DNA from: SAR202 cluster bacterium bin22
GTDB lineage: Bacteria; Chloroflexota; Dehalococcoidia; Lucifugimonadales; UBA3495
Assembly: GCA_002238505.1 (NCBI GenBank)
Contig: MPMM01000012.1
Span: forward strand, 1-64,000
Reading direction: 5' to 3'
DNA: 64,000 nucleotides
Shown here one piece after another: positions 33,801 to 41,784 of the stretch. Below the pieces are notes generated by a model that was not told the DNA's origin, did no database searches, and was given only the letters and a program-made list of their open reading frames with translations. A program made the translations under genes and the position numbers. Positions within the stretch are counted from its first letter, which is position 1, and each line of letters opens with the position of its first letter.

Positions 33801-36422
33801 ATGACCAGCTCGACAGGACTAAAATGTTCAAGGTGTCACCAGCCGGCCACAGCCGCCAGAACGGACCCTAACGGGAGTCTCAGCCTGTGCATCGGCTGCG
33901 CGGCGCTGGAATCGCTGACCGTACCGGCCGAGCCCGAAAAGCGGAGCGCCGCGCCCGATAAATACCAGCATGGGGCCGCAGGAACCCTGATCCACAGGGT
34001 TGACGCCCAAGGAAAGATATGGAGCCACCAGGCGCTCTCGCTGGAAATCCTGGGCACCGGCGCCAACCTGGTAGTCTCAACGGCGACGGCGTCAGGAAAG
34101 ACGCTGATCTTCCAAAGCCATGCCATGCAGGTAACAACGGAAACGGACGCAACAGCGCTGGTACTCTACCCGATCAAGGCGCTGGGGAATGACCAGGCTG
34201 AAAAATGGAGGGAGGCCGCGCAGGCAGCCGGTTTGCCCGGAAACGCCATAGGCCGCATAGACGGCGATACCCAGATGCAGCACCGGACGGCCATCCTGGA
34301 CCGGGCAAAGGTGGTAGCGATGACACCGGACGTGTGCCACGCATGGCTGCTGCGAACCCAGGGACAGTCAGCCCAGGCCAGATTCCTGGCAAAACTGAAG
34401 CTGGTAATCATTGACGAAGCACACACCTACGACTCAGTGTTCGGATCCAACGCGGCGTACATGTTCCGAAGGCTAATCAGCGCCGCAATGGCCGAGACCC
34501 ACAGGAAGAATGTCCAGTTTATAGCTGCCACGGCCACAATACTAGAACCGGCGCAGCACATGAAAAACCTGACCGGCCAGGACTTCGAAAGCGTTGCACA
34601 GGAGATGTGCGGCGCCCCGCGCCAGGCGAGGGAAATCCACCACGTTCCCGCCGACGGAGGCAGCCACGTCCTGGAACAAACCACCGCCAGGTTGATGAAC
34701 GCAATCATCAACGCGGACCCAAGCGCCCAAATCATCACTTTCCATGACTCACGCCAAGGCGTAGAAAGAATTGTGCAGTATGCCGGAAGACCCGACGACA
34801 TAGTCCCGTACCGTTCAGGCTACCTGGGAAGCGAGAGAAAGGACATCGAAGACCAGCTCCGCCGAGGGGCCATAAGGGGCGTGGTAAGCACCTCCGCCCT
34901 CGAAATGGGCATTGACATGCCGGACCTGAGCTACGGCCTTAACGTGGGACTCCCAACGACGCGCAAGCAGCTGCATCAGAGATTGGGCCGAATCGGCAGG
35001 ACCAGCCCGGGGACGTTCATAATAGTCGCTCCCAGCAGCCAGTTCGAAGCCTACGGCGACTCAATGGAGGATTACATTCGCGAAAGCGTCGAGGCGACCA
35101 ACCTGTACATTAACAACGAACACATCGGATACCACCAGGCCAGGTGCCTGAAACAGGAACTGGAAACGAGGGGCGCCAACGCCATGATTCCACCGGAAAA
35201 CTGCCGCTGGCCGGATGGATTCCAGCAACTGATGAGGGAAGCCCACAGCCGAACGCCAAGGCTCAATTCAATAAGGCCCCCGGCCAGCGGACCGCCGCAG
35301 CTCAATCACACCATGAGAAGTACAGGAGAAGAAGAACTGCAGCTGATGGCTGTAGACCAAGGGCACGGACAGAGCCAGCCGGAACAGCGGAAAGTGGGAA
35401 CGATAAGCCTTCCCTACGCCATGAACGAGGCTTACCCCGGCGCCATCTACCGACATTACGGGAAGTGCTACGAGGTTCAGGAATGGGCCCGAAACCGCAG
35501 CAGCAAAGAGGGGCGCATAAAGATGCAGCAAATCCCTTCGGTCCGAGAGAGAACACATAGCCTGGAACGGCAGCTCGCCGTTATTGACCTGGACCAGACC
35601 AGAAACAGCCAGGACCTGAAGGAGAAAGAAAGGGGGTTCTACCAGAGAACCGCCATGAACATTATCCAATCGGTGGAAGGATTCGTTAAAACGGGAGACC
35701 CTCCGGTCCTGTACGAAAACCTGTCCCGCATAGACCCGGGCAAGAGCCGCAAACAACGGACCTACGGGACGACCGGACTGCACATCACCATTGACAGCGA
35801 GTGGTTTCAGGGTAACGACAGCCAGGGTTGGGCCAACCGGGTACAGCTCGCCAAGACGCTCAAGAGCCATCTGTGCTACCGCAGAAGCATAGCCAGCGGC
35901 GACATCGACTTCGTGGCCGACAACATCTTCCTGAAAAGCGCCAAAGGCTGCATGCTGAGCGAAAACTCCCTAGTCGTTTACGACGATGTGATCGGCGGGC
36001 TCGGGCTAACGAACCACCTGTTCGAAAACCTGAGGGATTACGCCGACAGCCTGCTCAGGTCTGCGACCGACGAGAAAACAAAGCTGGAGCGCATAGAAAG
36101 GAAGACCGCTCGGCTCTTCCTGCAATGGCTCGACGAGAGGCAACAACAGGCTCCAACGAGCCAGGACGAACAGACCAGCTGGTGGCGGGTACTCCAGCCT
36201 GGCACGAGGATAAGATACTACAGCCCAAGAAAGAAAGCCCTCGACGAGGGGACCACCGAGGAGCCGATCTGGCAGGAAGGGATTAAGTACATACTGAGGA
36301 ATAAGGAAGGGCAGATAGAGCTTGAACCCGTGGGCGAGGACGCGCTGCAGCCGATAAGACCGGCTGACTGGCAACTATGGATGCCAGCGGACAACCGATA
36401 CGAGCGGGTCCGCATCGACTGA
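33801..36422 (+). CDS. MrfA-like SF2 DEAD-box helicase with DUF1998-type C-terminus
   Basis: This is an 873-aa helicase. Walker A TATASGKT is near 95-101, motif II DEAH near 205, motif VI QRLGRIGR near 393. The DUF1998-like C-terminal core follows, recognised by VYDDVIGGLGLTNHLF. The family unwinds damaged DNA (MrfA repairs mitomycin lesions). The cysteines that normally bind zinc in DUF1998 are not visible here. Instead there is an N-terminal finger CSRCH...CIGC (residues about 9-33). It is last gene of the apparent dnaN-Ubl operon, with a dyad-type terminator after it. Confidence 0.85.
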   Translation: MTSSTGLKCSRCHQPATAARTDPNGSLSLCIGCAALESLTVPAEPEKRSAAPDKYQHGAAGTLIHRVDAQGKIWSHQALSLEILGTGANLVVSTATASGKTLIFQSHAMQVTTETDATALVLYPIKALGNDQAEKWREAAQAAGLPGNAIGRIDGDTQMQHRTAILDRAKVVAMTPDVCHAWLLRTQGQSAQARFLAKLKLVIIDEAHTYDSVFGSNAAYMFRRLISAAMAETHRKNVQFIAATATILEPAQHMKNLTGQDFESVAQEMCGAPRQAREIHHVPADGGSHVLEQTTARLMNAIINADPSAQIITFHDSRQGVERIVQYAGRPDDIVPYRSGYLGSERKDIEDQLRRGAIRGVVSTSALEMGIDMPDLSYGLNVGLPTTRKQLHQRLGRIGRTSPGTFIIVAPSSQFEAYGDSMEDYIRESVEATNLYINNEHIGYHQARCLKQELETRGANAMIPPENCRWPDGFQQLMREAHSRTPRLNSIRPPASGPPQLNHTMRSTGEEELQLMAVDQGHGQSQPEQRKVGTISLPYAMNEAYPGAIYRHYGKCYEVQEWARNRSSKEGRIKMQQIPSVRERTHSLERQLAVIDLDQTRNSQDLKEKERGFYQRTAMNIIQSVEGFVKTGDPPVLYENLSRIDPGKSRKQRTYGTTGLHITIDSEWFQGNDSQGWANRVQLAKTLKSHLCYRRSIASGDIDFVADNIFLKSAKGCMLSENSLVVYDDVIGGLGLTNHLFENLRDYADSLLRSATDEKTKLERIERKTARLFLQWLDERQQQAPTSQDEQTSWWRVLQPGTRIRYYSPRKKALDEGTTEEPIWQEGIKYILRNKEGQIELEPVGEDALQPIRPADWQLWMPADNRYERVRID

Positions 36423-36428
36423 AAGAAA

Positions 36429-36452
36429 CGGCCCGGGTGAAGTCCCGGGCCG
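36429..36452. terminator. Bidirectional hairpin between convergent genes
   Basis: CGGCCCGGG (36429-36437) pairs with CCCGGGCCG (36444-36452) around TGAAGT, between the helicase stop (36422) and the pilin stop (36464). T-runs are short (CCTTA on one side, TTTC on the other). Confidence 0.6.
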
Positions 36453-36463
36453 CCTTACATGGA

Positions 36464-37168
36464 CTAATAGCTCTGTGACCAAACCCCGAGACGGGCAACA
36501 TACATCCAGCAGAGAGAGCCGTCAGACGGTTTCTCTTCAGCATCAGTAGACCAATATACAATGATATTATTTGCTCCGTCACGACCAGAAGCGCGGCGCG
36601 GCCACTTAGAAAGGTCATTCTCCAATCGAAGCCCTGACGGAACAGTATTATCACCCACCTTCAAAGTCCCAGACGGAGCGGCAGTTTCATCACCCGCGGC
36701 AAAGCAGTTACTAAGGTTCCGTTCCGACTTAGTGACGTCTGTAGAACTAACACCCGTCGTCATGACGACAGGGTTCCAGACCTCGCGAGCACACTCGCCC
36801 CGCTGAACCTGTATCTGCGAGATGACCTGCTTTATCCTAGAGGCATTGGAAGCGCCGCGCTGGAACACCAACTGGTTCTGCAAAATACCGTCGCAACTGG
36901 TGCCTGAATCGGTCGTAAGAGCAACGCCGCCAACCGGCTCAAGGACCGCCTCGGAAACGACGTTCGGCAAAATGAAGGCCATGCCCATCACGATCAAACC
37001 GACAACGACGCCGATCAGACCCATCTTCGCCTGGGCCATCTTGCTGGGATCCCCTTGGCCCAGCATGAAGTTATAACCGACAAACACGACGGCGACGCCG
37101 GAAATGCTGCCGCCGCAGATGAGCAAAAGACGGGTCAGCCCGCCGATCGCAGTGACAAATTCATCCAT
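36464..37168 (-). CDS. VirB2-like pilin with secreted C-terminal domain (paralog 1)
   Basis: This is a 234-aa protein. Two hydrophobic helices (about 16-35 and 47-70) are linked by a turn with GQGDPSKMAQAK, matching VirB2-type pilins. A ~155-residue secreted-type domain with cysteines (CDGI, GEC, NCFAAG, LCWMYV) follows. The paralog at 37225 has the same layout and the same ending (PSDG-CW-Y-ARL-W). It has a strong ribosome site (GGAGGAGG). Standard VirB2 pilins are short, so the added domain is unusual and might decorate the pilus or bind recipients. A channel-lining role is also possible. Confidence 0.72.
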   Translation of the reverse strand: MDEFVTAIGGLTRLLLICGGSISGVAVVFVGYNFMLGQGDPSKMAQAKMGLIGVVVGLIVMGMAFILPNVVSEAVLEPVGGVALTTDSGTSCDGILQNQLVFQRGASNASRIKQVISQIQVQRGECAREVWNPVVMTTGVSSTDVTKSERNLSNCFAAGDETAAPSGTLKVGDNTVPSGLRLENDLSKWPRRASGRDGANNIIVYWSTDAEEKPSDGSLCWMYVARLGVWSQSY

Positions 37169-37224
37169 TGAAATTCCTCCTCCTTAAAGGTTTTAAACAG
37201 ACCGGGCCCGAACCGGCCCCAAAA

Positions 37225-37863
37225 TCAGCGGTAATGACTCAACCACGTCCGAAGGCGAGCAATGTAAACCCAACAGGGAGCGCCATCCGAAGGCCGCTTC
37301 AGGGGACCGAAGTAAATCACCATTCCGCCACGGCTGCGATAAGTGTCATTGTTAACCTCACCGGTAGGACCGCCCTCCCGCAGGGAGGTAGGTATAGTCA
37401 CGCCATTCAACACACCAGTGCTGTCCTGGCACTCAGCACCCGCCACCACGGAATCAGAAACATCAGGATCCCAGAGCTCCTGAGGACACTGATCGTTAGA
37501 AGCGCGAATCTGGCCAATAGCATTATTCATACGCGCAGGCGTATTAATAGTGGAATTGCCAACAAGCAAATCCCGAAAGAGCTCATCACAATCAACAGAA
37601 TTCCGGGACTGAACGGAAACGCCGCCCGCCGGCTCAACAATGGTGTCAGAGACAAAAGTGGGAATCAGGAATGACATTCCCATAATGACCAGACCGATCA
37701 CCACGCCGACGCCCGCGCCTCGCGCCTGGGCCACCTTGTGCGGGTCCCCCAGGGAACTCATAAAAAGGTAGCCGCAGTAAACAATGAACACGCCGCCGAG
37801 AGCGGCGCCGATGGCCACCATGACCGTAGTCGCATTGCCCAAAAGGTCAAGTATTTGATCCAT
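37225..37863 (-). CDS. VirB2-like pilin with secreted C-terminal domain (paralog 2)
   Basis: This is a 212-aa protein. I start it at 37863 (MDQILDLLG), which aligns with MDEFVTAIGG of paralog 1. A start at 37905 would add 14 residues. Two hydrophobic helices flank a LGDPHKVAQARG turn. The C-terminal domain (about 70-212) has cysteines and ends PSDGAPCWVYIARLRTW. The two paralogs lie in tandem, 56 bases apart. A TATAAT on the minus strand about 100 bases upstream (37963-37968) could drive both. Confidence 0.72.
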   Translation of the reverse strand: MDQILDLLGNATTVMVAIGAALGGVFIVYCGYLFMSSLGDPHKVAQARGAGVGVVIGLVIMGMSFLIPTFVSDTIVEPAGGVSVQSRNSVDCDELFRDLLVGNSTINTPARMNNAIGQIRASNDQCPQELWDPDVSDSVVAGAECQDSTGVLNGVTIPTSLREGGPTGEVNNDTYRSRGGMVIYFGPLKRPSDGAPCWVYIARLRTWLSHYR

Positions 37864-37895
37864 AGAACCAAGCCTACCGCAAACAAGCGGGGTAA

Positions 37896-37911
37896 TGACT
37901 TTCACAAACGA
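37896..37911. promoter_or_regulatory. TGACTTTCACAAACGA box upstream of pilin genes
   Basis: This 16-base word lies upstream of the pilin start. It is nearly identical to TGACTTTCACAAAACGA at 53768-53784 at the start of the DsbA-like lipoprotein gene, and shares ACTTTCAC with the VirB6/lipoprotein divergent region. It overlaps the dyad ACTTTC-ACAAAC-GAAAGT. Candidate binding site for a regulator of envelope or secretion genes. Confidence 0.35.
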
Positions 37912-37962
37912 AAGTTTTTCAGACTACTGACATTTCCTCATTGCAAGTAATCGAACCGGAAA

Positions 37963-37968
37963 ATTATA
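37963..37968 (-). promoter_or_regulatory. Candidate -10 box upstream of the pilin genes
   Basis: The minus-strand sequence is a perfect TATAAT, about 95 bases before the pilin start. No convincing -35 is seen at 17 bp. It would transcribe toward the pilin pair through the TGACTTTCACAAACGA box. Confidence 0.45.
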
Positions 37969-38032
37969 CTTCAAAAAGTAGAGAATACCTGTCATAACGC
38001 ACCCTGCAGGCCGCTTCCGTTAGTGTATTAAA

Positions 38033-38042
38033 ATACCGGTAT
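38033..38042. promoter_or_regulatory. Palindrome ATACCGGTAT in AT-rich divergent region
   Basis: A perfect 10-bp palindrome in an AT-rich stretch between the divergent pilin and 38143 genes, overlapping a TATATTAT -10-like sequence (38040-38047) that would read rightward. It may be an operator. The 279-base region holds no gene. Confidence 0.4.
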
Positions 38043-38142
38043 ATTATGGCTCCCAAGAAAATTAACTGACGGTAGCAAAACACTATCAGGCCGCTGGGAA
38101 CCGCGCGGCCACCTAGGCGCAATAACAGACTGAGAGGACAGA

Positions 38143-38556
38143 ATGAACCCCGCAAGGGTGGCCTATCACATGGAATTAGTCCGACGGAAGAGACAACTGG
38201 AGAACGAGCTCCACCAGGTCAACACGGCACTGGGAGTGTCGGAAACGGAGCTGATAGAGCGGATGATCGACGCCGAAACCCGGCAACTACGAGTCGGCGA
38301 CAACCTGCTGTACATGCAGAGAGAGGTCGTAGCCCACGTAAAGCACGGCGAGGACGGTAACACCGACCAGGCCCAGCGGGCCCTAAGAGCCAGCAAGCTG
38401 GAAACCGTCCTGCGAAGCCAGATCGACGGAAACAAGCTGAAAGAACTAGGCCGGCAGCTGCTTAAAAAGGGCGCCTGCATGCCACATCCCGCATCAAACT
38501 ACATAAAAATCGAGGAGGTGATTCGTCTCAGGTTCCGGGACAGCGAGAAGGGCTGA
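38143..38556 (+). CDS. Small coiled-coil protein of unknown function
   Basis: This is a 137-aa protein. Residues 5-50 have the regular hydrophobic spacing of a coiled coil, followed by a helical remainder and a C-terminal part with one cysteine. Basic overall. It has a ribosome site (GAGAGGA). It is first gene of the large plus-strand replication run (38143-52543) behind an AT-rich promoter region. No family is recognised. Confidence 0.6.
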   Translation: MNPARVAYHMELVRRKRQLENELHQVNTALGVSETELIERMIDAETRQLRVGDNLLYMQREVVAHVKHGEDGNTDQAQRALRASKLETVLRSQIDGNKLKELGRQLLKKGACMPHPASNYIKIEEVIRLRFRDSEKG

Positions 38557-38563
38557 CCGGCCC

Positions 38564-38647
38564 ATGCAGGAGAAGCAACCAACGGTCCGGAAAAAGGCTC
38601 CGGCGCCACCGGGCAGGCGGAAACCCGGCCAACAACCGCCAAATTAA
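38564..38647 (+). CDS. Tiny Pro/Lys/Arg-rich ORF
   Basis: A 27-codon frame (ATG-TAA) in the gap between 38556 and 38701 encodes a basic, Pro-rich peptide (e.g. VRKKAPAPPGRRKPG). It resembles in composition the tiny ORF at 54396. Ribosome site weak (GAGAAGGG). It may be a leader or just noncoding GC-rich sequence. Confidence 0.25.
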   Translation: MQEKQPTVRKKAPAPPGRRKPGQQPPN

Positions 38648-38700
38648 GTTAAGCAACCAGCCTGAAAAAAGACAAAACGACTGAAAAGTAGGTACAACGT

Positions 38701-40020
38701 ATGAGCATGGAACAAGCGGTGAAAGACGAGCCCACGGCCGTCGACCAAGGCTTCGAGGAAGCCAGATTCGACGCGCTGAAGCTCAGCGAGGCTGACCTCA
38801 AGGAAATCGAGCACGTTTTCCGCGAGGACATCGGCAACGATGAGTTCAACGAAAGGAGCCTGGAACGCATCCGGCTCCCGGCGGGCGGGACCACAGTGTG
38901 GACGGTGACCAACGCAGAGGGCACTACCCACCCGGAAACGATAAAGGGAATCATCCTGCAGTACAACCGACCGCGGGCCATGTGGTTCGAGCGGCGCAAG
39001 CACGGGGAACCCGCACGACCACCGGATTGCTACTCGCTGGACGGCGAGAAAGGCAATTACCGGCACCAACCTCCCGGAACGGTTCCTGAAAAGGGAGAAC
39101 CGGGCGCCGACTGCTTCAGCTGCAAGTTCAACCAGCCGGGAAGCAACCCGGAACGGCCTGAATCACGCAGCAAACGCTGTCCAGAAAAGAGAACCCTCTT
39201 CCTCCTGACCGAGAACAGCATGATGCCGGTGATCATACAGCTGCCGGTAACGTCGATCACGAACTTCAACACGTACAAGACCCGGCTCTTCACCGACTTC
39301 AAAAGACTGAGCCGCGTCGTAACCGCCATCAGCCTAGAGGCCGACGAGAACGACACCGGAGACCCGTACACCCGAGCAACCTTCCTCAAGGTCGGTGAGC
39401 TCAACGATCTTGAAAAGATCGGCATGAGCCGCTACGAGGACTACTGCCTCAAAGAGCTGAACAGTTACCTGGAGGCCGACCAGAAACGCCAGTTGCTGAG
39501 CGGAAACCTGGAAGAGCCTGCGGCGCTGACTGAAGGCCAAGGCCAGAACGGTCCGGTACCCCCGGGCGAAATACCCGCCACGGCCCGGAAGGAGCTGGAG
39601 CCTGGCCAAGTAGGCCAGGACAAGATCATCGAACACCAGCCTGCACCACAGGAAGACAGGCCGGTGGAGAGCGTCCAGGTGCCCACCGCCCCAGGTGCGC
39701 CGGAAGCGGCCCAGGCCAATGAAACCATCCCGGCCGCAGGCAGCCAGAACCAAGACGTAACCTGGGAACAGCTGGGCGATAACGCTCCCACCGAAGAGTC
39801 AGCCCAGCCATCGGCTGGCCAGCCGGAAACACCCGCCGCCGAACCGGCGAAGGTCGTGGACGACCCCTTCGGGGACAGCATGCTGGACCACAACGACGAG
39901 GTCTTCGCCCGCGAATACGTCTCGACCGAGGACGAAGACAGCCCCAACCCGCCGGGTGAACCGTTCCAAGGCGGGCCACAGGCCCAACCGGCAGAGCAAT
40001 CGCCCTCCCTTTTCCAGTAG
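38701..40020 (+). CDS. Zinc-finger protein with acidic Pro-rich tail (replication-module type)
   Basis: This is a 439-aa protein. The N-terminal ~250 residues form a domain with a four-cysteine site (PPDCYSL, ADCFSCK, SKRCPEK), then beta-rich stretches (LFLLTEN, VIIQLPVTSI, TYKTRLF). The C-terminal ~170 residues are low-complexity (Gln, Pro, Glu, Ala), ending PSLFQ. Domain layout (Zn-binding core plus acidic disordered tail) resembles single-strand-binding-like proteins of phage and plasmid replication modules; this is inference. It sits directly before the UvrD-like helicase, separated by a GC hairpin. Confidence 0.6.
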   Translation: MSMEQAVKDEPTAVDQGFEEARFDALKLSEADLKEIEHVFREDIGNDEFNERSLERIRLPAGGTTVWTVTNAEGTTHPETIKGIILQYNRPRAMWFERRKHGEPARPPDCYSLDGEKGNYRHQPPGTVPEKGEPGADCFSCKFNQPGSNPERPESRSKRCPEKRTLFLLTENSMMPVIIQLPVTSITNFNTYKTRLFTDFKRLSRVVTAISLEADENDTGDPYTRATFLKVGELNDLEKIGMSRYEDYCLKELNSYLEADQKRQLLSGNLEEPAALTEGQGQNGPVPPGEIPATARKELEPGQVGQDKIIEHQPAPQEDRPVESVQVPTAPGAPEAAQANETIPAAGSQNQDVTWEQLGDNAPTEESAQPSAGQPETPAAEPAKVVDDPFGDSMLDHNDEVFAREYVSTEDEDSPNPPGEPFQGGPQAQPAEQSPSLFQ

Positions 40021-40050
40021 AATTTCCAGGTAAGGACCACAGACCCAAAA

Positions 40051-40087
40051 GGGGCCGGGCGCCGCTGCAAAGCAGGTGACCGGCCCC
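40051..40087 (+). terminator. Two-step GC hairpin
   Basis: GGGGCCGG (40051-40058) pairs with CCGGCCCC (40080-40087) and encloses a smaller stem CTGC/GCAG (40065-40068 with 40072-40075), between the zinc-finger gene and the UvrD-like helicase. No T-run. Confidence 0.45.
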
Positions 40088-40109
40088 CGACTGTTCCAGG
40101 CAGGTAAGA

Positions 40110-41759
40110 ATGGAACCCACAGAACAATCAGACCAAGCAAACAGCTACGAATACCAAACCATCGGGCCACCGGGGACCGGCAAAACAACCTGGATCACGA
40201 GCCAGGTCAACCGGCTGGTTGAGGAAGGCGCAAACCCCATAATAGTCTGCTACAGCCGGGCATCGGTACAGGAAGTAATCGGCAGGGAACTTCCCCTGGA
40301 CACTGGACAAATCGCAACGCTCCACAGTTTCTGCCACCGGCTGCTCGACCGACCAATGATTGCCGAACTCCAGATTGCCGATTGGAACGAAACCCACACC
40401 GAACGGTACCAGCTAAACGCGAGAGCGTCCCGGGGGAACCTGGACAGCAACGCCGCCGATATACCGCAGGGCGACGGCGCAGAGCGCATGATGGCGGAAT
40501 TCATGAGGGCCAGGGCCAGAATGGAACCGCCCAAGGCTTACGCCGAGACATTCGGACAGATGTGGAAGGCCTGGAAGACCAAGAACAACCTGCTCGACTA
40601 CATGGACATGGTCGAGGAAGTCCTTCTCAGAAAAATACCGCCGCCCAACGGCGCCAACATAATTTTCGTGGACGAAGCGCAGGACCTGGACCTCCTGCAA
40701 CTAACCCTGCTACGTCAGTGGGGAGAAGAGGCCGGCTGCCTGGTATTGGTCGGAGACCCTGACCAGACAATATACACCTGGCGCGGGGCAGACCCCAACG
40801 CGTTCACCAACTCCAATATCCCGGAAGAGAACATCCGGGTCCTGAACCAGAGCTACCGGTTGCCCAGACAGGTCCACCAGAAGGCCATGGACTGGATTAA
40901 CCAGGCCACCAACCGGCGCCGGATCTCATACGCGCCGACTGACGCCGAGGGGGAGGTAACCTACGAAGAAATAACCTTCCATGATAAGGAGAAGCTGGTA
41001 GAAAAAGCCTTCTCGCACATGATCGACGGCGACCAGGTGATGTACCTGACCACCTGCGCCTACATGCTCGACCCGCTGATCGCAGAGCTCAAAGAAAAGG
41101 GAGTCCCATACCACAACCCGCTGGCCACAACCAACGGGGGCTGGAACCCCCTAGTGAAGAGACCCAACCAGGTCACGGCCGCCGACCGGCTGACCGCCTT
41201 CATGGGTCTCTCCACGGAGGGAGGGTGGACGGCCCAGGACCTGGCCAACTGGACGGCGTTAATGCCGGTCAAAAACGTGCTGCCCCGCAAGGGCAGGGAA
41301 TTGCTGAAAGAGCTGGAAAACGGCGACGACGGTTTCGTCGACTGGGAAGACGTCGAGAGACTGATAAATCCGGCCGCCATAGAGGCGGGACTCACCGGCG
41401 ACCTCGACTGGCTGAAGGAAAACCTGATGCCATCGAAGAAGGCCAGCCTGGAATACCCGCTACGCGTCGTGGAGAAGAGCGGCATCGGAGCGCTTAACGA
41501 CCGGCCGCCGGTAATCGTGGGAACAATCCACTCCGTAAAGGGCGCCGAAACCGATGTGGTGTACCTCTTCCCCGACCTGAGCCGCAAGGGCTACCAGGAA
41601 TGGATCAGCAAGAACGAGGAGGACCGGAACGGACTCTACCGGCAGTTCTACGTGGCCATGACGCGCGCCAAGAAGAAGCTGGTAATCGGAAAACAGATAT
41701 CCATATTCGCAGTGGACCTGTGGCCCGAGGAAGAAGACGGAGTATCCGAGGACGAATAA
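40110..41759 (+). CDS. UvrD/PcrA-type SF1 DNA helicase
   Basis: This is a 549-aa helicase. Walker A GPPGTGKTT is at 19-27, motif II DEAQD near 188, motif III GDPDQTIYTWRGA, the Y-RLP motif QSYRLP, motif V GTIHSVKGAE and motif VI FYVAMTRAKKKL. It unwinds DNA 3'-5' and is common in plasmid replication and repair. The spacer 1B/2B domains are compact, so it is shorter than UvrD (about 720). The ribosome site (CAGGTAAG) is modest. It is followed by the ardC-like gene. Confidence 0.92.
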   Translation: MEPTEQSDQANSYEYQTIGPPGTGKTTWITSQVNRLVEEGANPIIVCYSRASVQEVIGRELPLDTGQIATLHSFCHRLLDRPMIAELQIADWNETHTERYQLNARASRGNLDSNAADIPQGDGAERMMAEFMRARARMEPPKAYAETFGQMWKAWKTKNNLLDYMDMVEEVLLRKIPPPNGANIIFVDEAQDLDLLQLTLLRQWGEEAGCLVLVGDPDQTIYTWRGADPNAFTNSNIPEENIRVLNQSYRLPRQVHQKAMDWINQATNRRRISYAPTDAEGEVTYEEITFHDKEKLVEKAFSHMIDGDQVMYLTTCAYMLDPLIAELKEKGVPYHNPLATTNGGWNPLVKRPNQVTAADRLTAFMGLSTEGGWTAQDLANWTALMPVKNVLPRKGRELLKELENGDDGFVDWEDVERLINPAAIEAGLTGDLDWLKENLMPSKKASLEYPLRVVEKSGIGALNDRPPVIVGTIHSVKGAETDVVYLFPDLSRKGYQEWISKNEEDRNGLYRQFYVAMTRAKKKLVIGKQISIFAVDLWPEEEDGVSEDE

Positions 41760-41784
41760 AACAAACAAGGAGTAGCACTCGCCG

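Noticed and set aside
35268-35870. 200-aa open frame antisense to the helicase
   Set aside because: Shadow of the MrfA-like helicase; no ribosome site or recognisable domain.
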